Below are positions 8,742 to 15,417 of a stretch of 15,421 bases of DNA, one piece after another. Location of the stretch: positions 1 through 15,421 of the forward strand of contig JAGWMT010000054.1 in the NCBI GenBank assembly GCA_028871595.1. Reading direction: 5' to 3'. A program made the translations under genes and the position numbers. The stretch is from Elusimicrobiota bacterium (GTDB lineage Bacteria > Elusimicrobiota > Elusimicrobia > UBA1565 > UBA9628). The notes beneath the pieces were generated by a model. It saw only the letters and a program-made list of their open reading frames with translations. It searched no databases and had not been told where the DNA came from. Numbering within the stretch: the stretch's first letter is position 1; each line of letters opens with the position of its first letter.

Positions 8742-9554
8742 ATGACCAAGTTCGCCTGCCTCCTCGCCGCGGCGGTCGCCCTCGGCGGCTGCCGCGCCAA
8801 ATCCGTGGACGGCGCGGCGGAAACGGAGCCCGCCTTCGCTCCGCCGGCGGGAAAGCGCGCGTTCAGCCTGTCCATCGATAAGAGCCAGACGGAATTCCTC
8901 TCGCCGGGCGACGCGGCCGAAGTCGTCGTCCTGGTGGAAACCCCCCGCTCGGACGGAAGTTCCGAATCGCGTTCGGAGGTTCTCTCCCCCCGCGCCGAAG
9001 TCCTGCGCGTGGAGCGCGACTGGGGCGATTCCACCGGGCTGATCCAGCTCGCCCTGACGCCGGAGGAGGCCCAGTTCGCCGCCTTGGCGGCCGACCGCGA
9101 GGACCGTCTGTTCCTGAACAAGGTGGCCGACGCCGCGAAGCTTGAACCCGCGCCCGTGCCGCCCAAGCCGGCGATGACCCCCGGCAGCCGCGGCCTGGCC
9201 GTCCTCGTCTACCCGGACCAGCAGGAATTCCTGGACCCCGGGGACCGGGTGGACGTCATCGCCACGCGCCGCGGCGGGAAGGCCTCCGGCAAGTCGGAGC
9301 TCACCGCGGTGACCTTGTTCCAGGACGTCACCGTCCTGGGCGTCAGCCCGGCCGAAGGCAACGAGGAATGGTCCACGGTCCAGCTCATGCTGACGCCGGA
9401 GCAGACCCGGACCATGACGTTGGCCGTCGCGGCCGAGGACGGCGTCGTCTTGACCGCGCGCGCGCCCGGGGACCGAGGCACGCGCCCCGTCGAACCCGCC
9501 AAAATGAGCCGGAAAATCGGTTTGGACGCGGATCACCCCCCGTCGAAGTCGTAG
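8742..9554 (+). CDS. Lipoprotein with two tandem RcpC/CpaB-like domains
   Basis: This 270-residue protein starts with a lipoprotein signal (hydrophobic 4-16, LGGC lipobox, acylated Cys17). The mature part holds two copies of the same module. Copy 1 (about 41-126) has QTEFLSPGDAAEVVVLVET and LIQLALTPEEAQFAALA. Copy 2 (about 151-240) has QQEFLDPGDRVDVIATR, LFQDVTVLGV, VQLMLTPEQTRTMTLAV and DGVVLTAR. The GDRVDV...QDV.VL...LTPEQ...L order is that of the RcpC/CpaB domain of Flp pilus assembly proteins, but the usual SAF domain is missing. A proline-rich linker (135-147) joins the copies. The ATG follows the SprA-like gene by 11 bp, with AAGGA (8729-8733) overlapping its stop region at 8-nt spacing, so the two are almost certainly co-expressed. 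It may be a periplasm-facing partner of the barrel; the function is inferred. Confidence 0.82.
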   Translation: MTKFACLLAAAVALGGCRAKSVDGAAETEPAFAPPAGKRAFSLSIDKSQTEFLSPGDAAEVVVLVETPRSDGSSESRSEVLSPRAEVLRVERDWGDSTGLIQLALTPEEAQFAALAADREDRLFLNKVADAAKLEPAPVPPKPAMTPGSRGLAVLVYPDQQEFLDPGDRVDVIATRRGGKASGKSELTAVTLFQDVTVLGVSPAEGNEEWSTVQLMLTPEQTRTMTLAVAAEDGVVLTARAPGDRGTRPVEPAKMSRKIGLDADHPPSKS

Positions 9555-9560
9555 TACAAT
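9555..9560 (+). promoter_or_regulatory. -10 element TACAAT, possible leaderless promoter
   Basis: TACAAT sits six bases before the ATG at 9567, so transcription would start at or next to the start codon. The bases between contain no Shine-Dalgarno sequence, which fits a leaderless mRNA. No good -35 box lies 16-18 bp upstream; TTGGAC at 9522 is too far away. The site directly follows the lipoprotein stop codon. Confidence 0.4.
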
Positions 9561-9566
9561 AACCGC

Positions 9567-10433
9567 ATGATCGTCCCGGTTCCGCCCGCCGTCTCGGCCC
9601 CCTCCCTGGAAACGGCGTTCCTTCTGGCGCGGGCGGCCGCGCGCCCCGCGGCGGCGCCCGCGGAGGTCTTATCCGGCTCGGGGCCGCTGGACGGCAAGCT
9701 GGCCGCCATCGACGTCCTGCATTCGCGCGTCCCGACCGAGCCGAAGCCGCGGCGCATCGCCGACCTGGACGCCCTGGCCGCGGCCGCGACCTCCGCCGCC
9801 CAACCGCCCGAGGTGCGCGCCAAGGCGCTCGCCTATCTGGGCTACGCGATGCCCCAGGTGCCCGACGACGCCGCGCGCAGCCGGGGCCTGAAGGTCCTGC
9901 TCGACGCGCTCCGCAGCCCGGCGTACCGGATCTACGCGCTGCGCGGCCTGGGTCCGGCCTGCCACGGCCTGCCCGAGGCCGACGACGCGCTCCTGCAGGG
10001 CGCCTTGCTCGACCTGCTGGACGGCCCCGTCTCCGGCGAGGAACGCGAAACCGCCCTTCTGGCCCTGTACGCGTTCGTCTCCACGCGCGACGATCTGGCG
10101 ACGCGCGCCCCCGGCCTCGTCTCCCAGTTGGACGACCGGCTGCTGGCGCCCATCGAGGCCAATCCCGCGGGCTTCGTCGCCGACGGGCGGGAAACCCCCG
10201 GAGCCCGCGCCTTGACCGCCGCGATCCTCTGGTCGTCGGCGCGCCACCGTCAGACCTTGGGTAACCCGGCTCCGGCGGCCAGAGTCAACGCCCTGCTCGA
10301 CCGCCTCCTTGCGCTCGAACCCGACCCGGCGACCCGGGACTGGCTCAAGAACTACCGGGACGCGGCGCCGCCGGCCCCGGGCTTTCGCGACAGCACGGTC
10401 AACCGCGCGCCCGCGGGCCCCGACGAGCCGTAG
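9567..10433 (+). CDS. Hypothetical alpha-helical (HEAT-like) repeat protein
   Basis: This 288-residue protein is not recognised as any named family. After a low-complexity Ala/Pro N-terminus without a clear signal peptide, it is rich in Leu, Ala and Arg and predicted almost wholly helical. Segments such as VRAKALAYLGYAMPQVP, LKVLLDALRSPAYRIYALRGLG and RETALLALYAFVS look like paired helices of HEAT-type repeats (about 80-185), which usually serve as protein-binding scaffolds. The C-terminus is a disordered Pro/Arg tail. The gene begins 12 bp after the lipoprotein stop and may belong to the same transcript. However, the lack of a ribosome-binding site and the TACAAT just upstream suggest separate leaderless expression. 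Its last 82 bp overlap the convergent methyltransferase gene. Codon use matches its neighbours, supporting a real gene. No function is assigned. Confidence 0.72.
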   Translation: MIVPVPPAVSAPSLETAFLLARAAARPAAAPAEVLSGSGPLDGKLAAIDVLHSRVPTEPKPRRIADLDALAAAATSAAQPPEVRAKALAYLGYAMPQVPDDAARSRGLKVLLDALRSPAYRIYALRGLGPACHGLPEADDALLQGALLDLLDGPVSGEERETALLALYAFVSTRDDLATRAPGLVSQLDDRLLAPIEANPAGFVADGRETPGARALTAAILWSSARHRQTLGNPAPAARVNALLDRLLALEPDPATRDWLKNYRDAAPPAPGFRDSTVNRAPAGPDEP

Positions 10434-11128
10434 TCCTCGCTCAGTCCGCTCCACGTCCGCACCGGCCGCAGCCCCGCCTTGCGCAGCGCCGCGAACAACC
10501 GCGCCCGGTCGTAGGCGCGGACGACGAAGCGCGAACGCTTCGGCGCGCGCCCGCCCTTGAGCACCGTCCACTCGTTGACGACCTTCGGGTCGAAACCCCC
10601 GACGTACACCGCGTCCTCCAGGACGTAGGCCCCGTCGGCGCGCCGGCTCCAGCTGCGCGAGTGCAGGCGCCGGCGGATCGCGGTGATGTCGGCCATGTCG
10701 ATCAGGAACAGGCCGCCCGGCTTGAGCGCGCGCGCGACCGAGAGCAAGGTCCGGGCGTCGTCCGCGGGATCGGAGAAGTAGCCGAAGCTGGTCCACAGGT
10801 TGATCGCCGCGTCGAATTCGTTCTCCAGCGGAATGCGGCGCATGTCGCCGCGCACGAAACGCACGTTGCGCAGCTTGCCCGCCGAGCGGCGCGCCTCGCG
10901 CAGATAGCTCTCCGTGATGTCCACGCCCAGCACGGAGGCTCCGCGCCGCGCCAGGCGCACGGCGTGACGGCCCGTGCCGCACGGGATGTCCAGGACGCGG
11001 GAGCCCTTCTTTAAGCCGAGAACCTTCCAAAGGAACTTCACCTCGTCGGGCGCGGCGGACACGGCTTCGGGAGATCCGGGGGTGAAGATTTCCTTCCGGA
11101 AGAACGACTTCGTCCAATCGCGGCTCAC
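10352..11128 (-). CDS. Class I SAM-dependent methyltransferase
   Basis: This is a 258-residue protein if translation starts at the GTG at 11128. The Rossmann methyltransferase core shows motif I VLDIPCGTGRHA (D47 to H55), the acidic end of strand 2 in LGVDIT (D70, expected to bind the SAM ribose), FVRGDMRRIP (motif II region), and LKPGGLFLID. A C-terminal beta-rich part follows, as in Methyltransf_25 proteins that modify small molecules; the substrate is unknown. The frame stays open further upstream to 11383, but that part is the antisense of codons from the esterase frame and lacks family similarity. The GTG overlaps the esterase stop as GTGTGA, a 4-bp overlap typical of coupled operon genes. 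At its 3' end it overlaps the convergent helical-protein gene by 82 bp, yet the usual family ending (LTVLSRKP) falls inside that overlap, so the stop is probably right. Confidence 0.87.
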   Translation of the reverse strand: MSRDWTKSFFRKEIFTPGSPEAVSAAPDEVKFLWKVLGLKKGSRVLDIPCGTGRHAVRLARRGASVLGVDITESYLREARRSAGKLRNVRFVRGDMRRIPLENEFDAAINLWTSFGYFSDPADDARTLLSVARALKPGGLFLIDMADITAIRRRLHSRSWSRRADGAYVLEDAVYVGGFDPKVVNEWTVLKGGRAPKRSRFVVRAYDRARLFAALRKAGLRPVRTWSGLSEDYGSSGPAGARLTVLSRKPGAGGAASR

Positions 11129-11808
11129 ACGCCCTCGAGCCAGGCGCCCAGTTCGAGCACGATCTCCGGGGGGATGGCGTGGCCGCCCTCGAAGCGGCGC
11201 AATTCCCCCTTCCAGCCCGCGGACTTCAGCTCTTTCTCCAACGCCAGCGCTTGGGAAAAATTGAGAATTGGATCGACGGAACCATGGCTCTGGAAGAACG
11301 GCGTTCCCTTCTTGCTCGGAGCCAGCGCCGACAAATGATCGCGGTCGACCAAGGTCCCGGAGAGAATCGCGACGCCGGCGCAATGTCCCGGCAAGCGCAA
11401 AGACATATCCACCGACATCATCGCGCCCTGGGAGAATCCCATCAGCACCAGCTTCTCCGGCGGGACCTCCAGTTCCTCGAGCGCCGCGGAGAGCTCGGCG
11501 CGCGCTTCGGCCATGCCGGCGGGTTCGCCGCCCGACAAATCGCGGGGCTTACCCGTTCGTTGGGCTTCCTCGAAGACCTCGACGTCGATGGGGAACCACG
11601 CGCGACCGCCCCAATCCAGAATCTCCGGAGCGTCGGGGAATACCCACCGGACCGGCCGCTCGACCGGAATCTCCGGCGCCAGCGGCGCCAGGTCGCGCAT
11701 GTCGGCGCCGTAGCCGTGCAGGCAGACCACGGTCAGCGCCATGGGGTCCCGGGACGGATACTCGATGGCGTCCAATTCGCCGAACCGCATAAGTCTTGGT
11801 TTATCCAT
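11125..11808 (-). CDS. Phospholipase/carboxylesterase family alpha/beta hydrolase
   Basis: This 227-residue protein has the normal length for the Abhydrolase_2 (phospholipase/carboxylesterase, acyl-protein thioesterase-like) family. It has CLHGYGADMRDL (oxyanion loop near 29-40), PDAPE, RAWFPID, the nucleophile elbow GFSQGA with S126, HGSVDPIL with D179, and GGHAIPPE with H210, giving a complete Ser-Asp-His triad. It is predicted to be a cytoplasmic serine esterase with no signal peptide; substrates in this family are short-chain or lysophospholipid esters, and none can be named here. The ATG at 11808 has a GGAAG site (forward 11816-11820) with 7-nt spacing. It is the first gene of a two-gene operon with the methyltransferase and divides an AT-rich spacer with the divergent ATPase gene. 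Its first codons are already AT-richer than the rest. Confidence 0.93.
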   Translation of the reverse strand: MDKPRLMRFGELDAIEYPSRDPMALTVVCLHGYGADMRDLAPLAPEIPVERPVRWVFPDAPEILDWGGRAWFPIDVEVFEEAQRTGKPRDLSGGEPAGMAEARAELSAALEELEVPPEKLVLMGFSQGAMMSVDMSLRLPGHCAGVAILSGTLVDRDHLSALAPSKKGTPFFQSHGSVDPILNFSQALALEKELKSAGWKGELRRFEGGHAIPPEIVLELGAWLEGV

Positions 11809-11899
11809 TTGATTACTTCCAGGAATTTCTTATTACAGGACTTAATTTTACTCTTTATTTATAGATATTTTTTAAAAAAATTAAAATAGTATCAGCATA

Positions 11900-11928
11900 T
11901 TGACTCTATTTAAAAACGAATATACAAT
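11900..11928 (+). promoter_or_regulatory. Sigma-70 type promoter of the AAA ATPase gene
   Basis: TTGACT (11900-11905) and TACAAT (11923-11928) are separated by exactly 17 bp; an overlapping TATACA at 11921 would give 15 bp. The start of transcription would be near 11935, leaving an approximately 16-nt leader without a recognisable Shine-Dalgarno before the ATG at 11951. Confidence 0.7.
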
Positions 11929-11950
11929 AAGATCAACCATCTAATCTTAT
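11927..11950. repeat. Inverted repeat ATAAGAT-N10-ATCTTAT, candidate operator
   Basis: Perfect 7-bp arms (11927-11933 and 11944-11950) are separated by 10 bp, so equivalent positions of the arms are 17 bp apart. The repeat overlaps the last two bases of the -10 box and ends exactly at the ATG of the ATPase gene. This is a typical place for a repressor site. In RNA it could instead form a weak hairpin that hides the start codon. Function is inferred. Confidence 0.45.
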
Positions 11951-13360
11951 ATGAAAGAAATATCAAGTCTTGAAATCTGCAATCGCATCAAGTTCGAAAA
12001 TCCTTGGTGGGAAAAAAACACGATTGACCTCGAAAAAAAATCTCTCAGGCCACGTGCTTACTTAGAACTCCTGCTTAAACTTGTCGGCCAAAAAGACCCC
12101 GTGCGCGCCGTCGTCTTGATGGGGCCACGACGCGTCGGTAAAAGCGTCCTCCTGCATCACGCCATCCAAGCTATGTTGGATGGCGGCAAGCCTTCAAACA
12201 CTATCTGTTATATGTCAATCGATTCCCCCCTTTACGCGGGGAAAAGCCTCGATTCGCTTCTGCATCTATTCGGAACAATCACCTCGAGAGAGCGCTTTGA
12301 CGATTGTCTAATTATTTTTGACGAGATTCAGTATTTAAAAGGCTGGGAAACCCACCTTAAGAAACTCGTCGAAGATCACCCGAAAGCGAAATTCATCGCC
12401 TCCGGTTCAGCCGCAGCCGCGCTTCGTCTCAAGAGCATCGAATCGGGAGCGGGACGATTTTCTGATTTCATGCTCCCTCCCCTCACATTTCATGAATTTC
12501 TTTTGCTCACGGATAAAAATGAACTCGCAACTCAGGCCAAAGATCCAAAGAATCCGGGCGCGCTGGAATCGCTGAATCGGGAATTCGTCAACTATCTAAA
12601 CTACGGAGGCTACCCGGAGGCCGCGCTTTCAGAGACGATCAAAAGCGATCCGCAGCGATTTATTCGCAGCGACATCATTGATAAAGTCTTACTCCGAGAT
12701 CTTCCCGGGCTTTACGGCATCGAGGATATCCAGGAGCTCAATCGACTATTCACGATGCTCGCCTATAACACCGGGAACGAGGTGTCTCTCGAAAATCTTT
12801 CGCAAGGCTCCGGCGTCGCGAAAAATACGATCAAGCGCTACCTGGAATACCTCGAAGCTGCGTTTCTCATTGTCATACTTAACCGCGTCGATCAGAGGGG
12901 GAAGCTTTTTAAACGCGCGAATTTCTTCAAGGTCTACTTAACGAACCCCTCGATGCGCTGCGCGCTCTTCGACCCCGTTACGACGGATCATCAAGCAATG
13001 GGGCAACTAACGGAAACCGCGGTAATCAGCCAGTGGCTTCATTCCGCCAGCTTCAAGAGTCTTTACTACAGCCGCTGGCAAAAGGGAGAGGTCGATCTGG
13101 TGTACCACAACGGCCATAATATCGATTGGTGCACCGAGGTCAAATGGACAAATCGTTTTTTTGAGCGACCGGGGGAATTAAGACCTCTTGCGAGATTTTG
13201 CAAAGAGAACAAAATCGCGGCCGCGCCCCTCGTGACAACCATAGACAAAACCGGCAAGCAGACGATAGACGACGTCGAAATCGAATTCATTCCCGTCAGC
13301 CTGCACTGTTATCTTCTCGGCTACAACACCGTATTTCACAACGTCCGTACTTGGACATAA
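11951..13360 (+). CDS. AAA_14/DUF4143-type P-loop ATPase, probably horizontally acquired
   Basis: This 469-residue protein follows the usual plan of the family. It has an N-terminal NPWW motif (17-20), Walker A GPRRVGKS (58-65), Walker B LIIFDEIQ (120-127), a sensor-like FIASGSAA, and GAGRF (166-170). A winged-helix segment around 275-310 follows (LENLSQGSGVAKNTIKRYLEYLE). The C-terminal DUF4143 domain resembles a PD-(D/E)xK nuclease: G351xxxE355, GEVDLV with E380 and D382, and CTEVKW with E396 and K398. Such proteins are widespread, often in many copies and with different histories, and have no established physiological role. The gene has visibly lower GC (roughly half) and more A-rich codons than all neighbours, and sits alone between a divergent and a convergent gene with its own promoter. 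This suggests transfer as a single-gene cassette. Reading frame and motifs look intact. A defence or toxin role has been speculated for relatives but is not shown here. Confidence 0.9.
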   Translation: MKEISSLEICNRIKFENPWWEKNTIDLEKKSLRPRAYLELLLKLVGQKDPVRAVVLMGPRRVGKSVLLHHAIQAMLDGGKPSNTICYMSIDSPLYAGKSLDSLLHLFGTITSRERFDDCLIIFDEIQYLKGWETHLKKLVEDHPKAKFIASGSAAAALRLKSIESGAGRFSDFMLPPLTFHEFLLLTDKNELATQAKDPKNPGALESLNREFVNYLNYGGYPEAALSETIKSDPQRFIRSDIIDKVLLRDLPGLYGIEDIQELNRLFTMLAYNTGNEVSLENLSQGSGVAKNTIKRYLEYLEAAFLIVILNRVDQRGKLFKRANFFKVYLTNPSMRCALFDPVTTDHQAMGQLTETAVISQWLHSASFKSLYYSRWQKGEVDLVYHNGHNIDWCTEVKWTNRFFERPGELRPLARFCKENKIAAAPLVTTIDKTGKQTIDDVEIEFIPVSLHCYLLGYNTVFHNVRTWT

Positions 13361-13372
13361 AAGCCCATCCGG

Positions 13373-15343
13373 TCACCGCTTCCCCTCCCGCCGCCCCCAG
13401 CCGGCGCGGCCGGGGCGGTAGCCCGCCTTGGGCGCCTTGGGCGCGTCCTTCTTCATGTGCGTGTGCTCATGGAAATCCTTGTCGGCGCGCTCGCGGCGGG
13501 CCAGGATGGCCTCGCGCGGCGGCTCCGACGCAATCAGCGCGTCGCAGCCGCTCCCGATCAGGTCGCGGCGTCCCGCCTTGAGCAAGGCGTCGCGGACCTC
13601 GAAATAATTCTCCGGCTTGAAGAATTGGAGCAAGGCGCGCTGCAGACGGCGGTCCTTCATCCCGCGCGCGATGGCGACGGGCTCCCCCGTGTCCGGGTTC
13701 TTGCCGGTATAGTACATGGCCGTGGCCAGGTCATGCGGCGTGGGAATGAAGTCCTGCACCTGATCGGGCTTGTAGCCGTTGCGCTTGAGGAAGACCGCCA
13801 GCTCGATCATCTCCTTCACGCCGGAGCCGGGGTGGGACGAGATGAAATAAGGGACCAGGAACTGCTTCTTTCCCGCTTTCTCGTTCTCCTTCTTGAACTT
13901 CTCGGCGAAGTCCTCGAACGTGTCATGCGTCGGCTTCTTCATGAGCGCCAACACCTTCGGACTCACGTGTTCGGGCGCCACCTTCAGCCTCCCGCCGACG
14001 TGGCGGGAGGTCAGGTCGCGCATGTACTCGGGCGACAGGCGCGCCAGATCCATGCGGATGCCGGAGGCGACCAGGACCTTGTTGACGCCCGGGACCGCGT
14101 CGGCCTTGTTCATCAGCTTCACCAGCGGGCCGTGGTCGGTGCCCAGACACTTGCAGATGGTCGGGCTCACGCAGGACAGCCGCTTGCAGATCTTCTCGAT
14201 CTCGGGCTTGCTGCAGCGCATCTTGTACATGTTGGCCGTGGGACCGCCCAGGTCGGACACCGTGCCTTTGAACTGCGGGTCGGCGGCCAAGGCCTCAAGC
14301 TCGCCCAGGACGCTGGCCTCCGAGCGCGACTGGATGGTGCGGCCCTGGTGCGCGGTGATGGAGCAGAACGTGCAGCCGCCGAAGCACCCGCGCATGATGG
14401 TGACCGAATCCTTGATCATCTCCCATGCCGGGATCGGGGCCGTGTAGGCCGGATGCGCGCGGCGCGTGTACGCAAGGCCGTAGTACTCGTCCATCTTGCC
14501 TTCCGTCAACGGCAGCTGCGGCGGGGTGACGACGACGGCGCGCGCGCCGTGGCGCTGGACGACGGTCTTGGCGTTGAAGGGGCTGGTCTCGCGGTGGATC
14601 AGGTGAGCGGCCTTCAGGAACTTATCCTTGTCGGCCAGCACGTCCTCGTAGCTGGGAAGCTCGACGATGTCCGGTCCGGAAGGGGCCGTCTCGCTCGCGC
14701 CCAAGGCGTAGGCGACCCCGCGCAGGTCGCGGCACTCCTTGACAGTCTTGCCGGCCTGGATCCGCCTGGCGATCTCGACGATGGTCTCCTCGCCCATGCC
14801 GTAGCAGACCAGGTCGGCCTTGGAGTCCATCAAGATGGACGGACGAACCTTATCGGACCAATAGTCGTAGTGCGCCATGCGGCGGAGGCTGGCCTCCACG
14901 CCTCCGGCAATCACCGTCACGCCCGGGAACGCCTCGCGCGCGCGCTGGCAGTACGGAATGGTCGCGCGGTCCGGACGAAGCCCAATTTTACCGCCAGGCG
15001 AGTACGCGTCGTCGTTTCGTACTTTTTTATTAGCGGTGTAATGGTTGATCATCGAGTCCATGTTGCCCGCGGACACCGCGAAGAACAGGCGCGGGCGGCC
15101 GAAGCGCTTCCACGGCTCGGCGGATTTCCAATCGGGTTGGGACAGGATGGCGACGCGGAAGCCGGCTTTCTCCAATACGCGGCCGAGAATGGCCATCGCG
15201 AAGGAATAATGGTCGATGTACGCGTCGCCGGTGACGAAGACGATGTCCACGGCGTCCCAGCCGCGCGCCTCCATTTCGGCGCGGGACATGGGGAGGAAGC
15301 GGGGATCGAGGCGGAGGGAGGGAGCTGACACGGCTGAGGACAT
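13373..15343 (-). CDS. ygiQ: YgiQ-family (UPF0313) radical SAM protein
   Basis: This 656-residue protein closely resembles E. coli YgiQ along its length. It has FLPMSRAEMEARGWD near the start, VTGDAYIDHYSFAMAILGR, SQPDW, AGNMDSMINHYTANKK, RPDRATIPY and GGVEASLRRMAHYDYWSD in the N-terminal domain. The radical SAM cluster motif RGCFGGCTFCSI has C320, C324 and C327 binding the 4Fe-4S cluster. Downstream are APEHVSPKVLALMKKP and the family-specific QDFIPTPHDLATAMYYTG. The C-terminus is shorter than in E. coli (about 739 residues) and ends in a basic, probably disordered tail. The reaction is unknown. The ATG at 15343 keeps the conserved FLPMS at residue 17 and has GGGGA about 9 nt upstream. It is convergent with the ATPase gene, 12 bp apart with no terminator visible, and divergent from the gene entering at the window end. 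Confidence 0.95.
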   Translation of the reverse strand: MSSAVSAPSLRLDPRFLPMSRAEMEARGWDAVDIVFVTGDAYIDHYSFAMAILGRVLEKAGFRVAILSQPDWKSAEPWKRFGRPRLFFAVSAGNMDSMINHYTANKKVRNDDAYSPGGKIGLRPDRATIPYCQRAREAFPGVTVIAGGVEASLRRMAHYDYWSDKVRPSILMDSKADLVCYGMGEETIVEIARRIQAGKTVKECRDLRGVAYALGASETAPSGPDIVELPSYEDVLADKDKFLKAAHLIHRETSPFNAKTVVQRHGARAVVVTPPQLPLTEGKMDEYYGLAYTRRAHPAYTAPIPAWEMIKDSVTIMRGCFGGCTFCSITAHQGRTIQSRSEASVLGELEALAADPQFKGTVSDLGGPTANMYKMRCSKPEIEKICKRLSCVSPTICKCLGTDHGPLVKLMNKADAVPGVNKVLVASGIRMDLARLSPEYMRDLTSRHVGGRLKVAPEHVSPKVLALMKKPTHDTFEDFAEKFKKENEKAGKKQFLVPYFISSHPGSGVKEMIELAVFLKRNGYKPDQVQDFIPTPHDLATAMYYTGKNPDTGEPVAIARGMKDRRLQRALLQFFKPENYFEVRDALLKAGRRDLIGSGCDALIASEPPREAILARRERADKDFHEHTHMKKDAPKAPKAGYRPGRAGWGRREGKR

Positions 15344-15351
15344 TATCGCAT

Positions 15352-15363
15352 TTCCCCGGGGAA
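15352..15363. repeat. 12-bp perfect palindrome between divergent genes
   Basis: TTCCCCGGGGAA reads the same on both strands. It lies between the ygiQ start codon and the divergent promoter and includes the bases proposed as the ygiQ ribosome-binding site. It could be a small operator, but short GC palindromes are common in such DNA. Confidence 0.3.
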
Positions 15364-15370
15364 TTCGCCC

Positions 15371-15399
15371 TTGCGAAACCGGGGTTCCGGGGCTATTCT
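15371..15399 (+). promoter_or_regulatory. Putative sigma-70 promoter reading out of the window
   Basis: TTGCGA (15371-15376), 17 bp, then TATTCT (15394-15399) would start transcription near 15406, giving a very short leader carrying GGAGA (15406-15410) before an ATG at 15418. Each box has two mismatches from consensus, but the spacing is ideal. Confidence 0.5.
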
Positions 15400-15417
15400 T
15401 CAGTCGGAGATCCCCCC

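Larger units (their letters stand above)
11809..11950. other. AT-rich divergent intergenic region
   Basis: These 142 bp between the esterase and ATPase genes are strikingly AT-rich, including a TTTTTTAAAAAAA tract near 11870, against about two thirds GC on the left. They hold the ATPase promoter and an inverted repeat on the right, and the esterase ribosome-binding site on the left. On the minus strand several TAxxxT-like words exist (for example near 11830-11860), but none has a convincing -35 partner, so the esterase promoter is not assigned. No terminator or small gene was seen. Confidence 0.6.

Noticed and set aside
11129..11383. An 85-residue N-terminal extension of the methyltransferase
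   Set aside because: It lies inside the esterase gene in another frame and looks like random Arg/Gly-rich sequence. The GTG at 11128 gives the normal start with a 4-bp overlap.
11865..11886. Hairpin terminator in the TTTTTTAAAAAAA tract
   Set aside because: It is pure A/T without a stable stem and lies between divergent genes, where no transcript needs to end.
11951..13360. A defence or toxin-antitoxin system centred on the ATPase
   Set aside because: The gene stands alone; no partner toxin, nuclease or methylase is next to it. The neighbours are an esterase operon and ygiQ, both of native composition.
13373..15343. A cobalamin-binding radical SAM methylase
   Set aside because: The N-terminal domain matches YgiQ proteins, and no DxHxxG cobalamin motif is visible.
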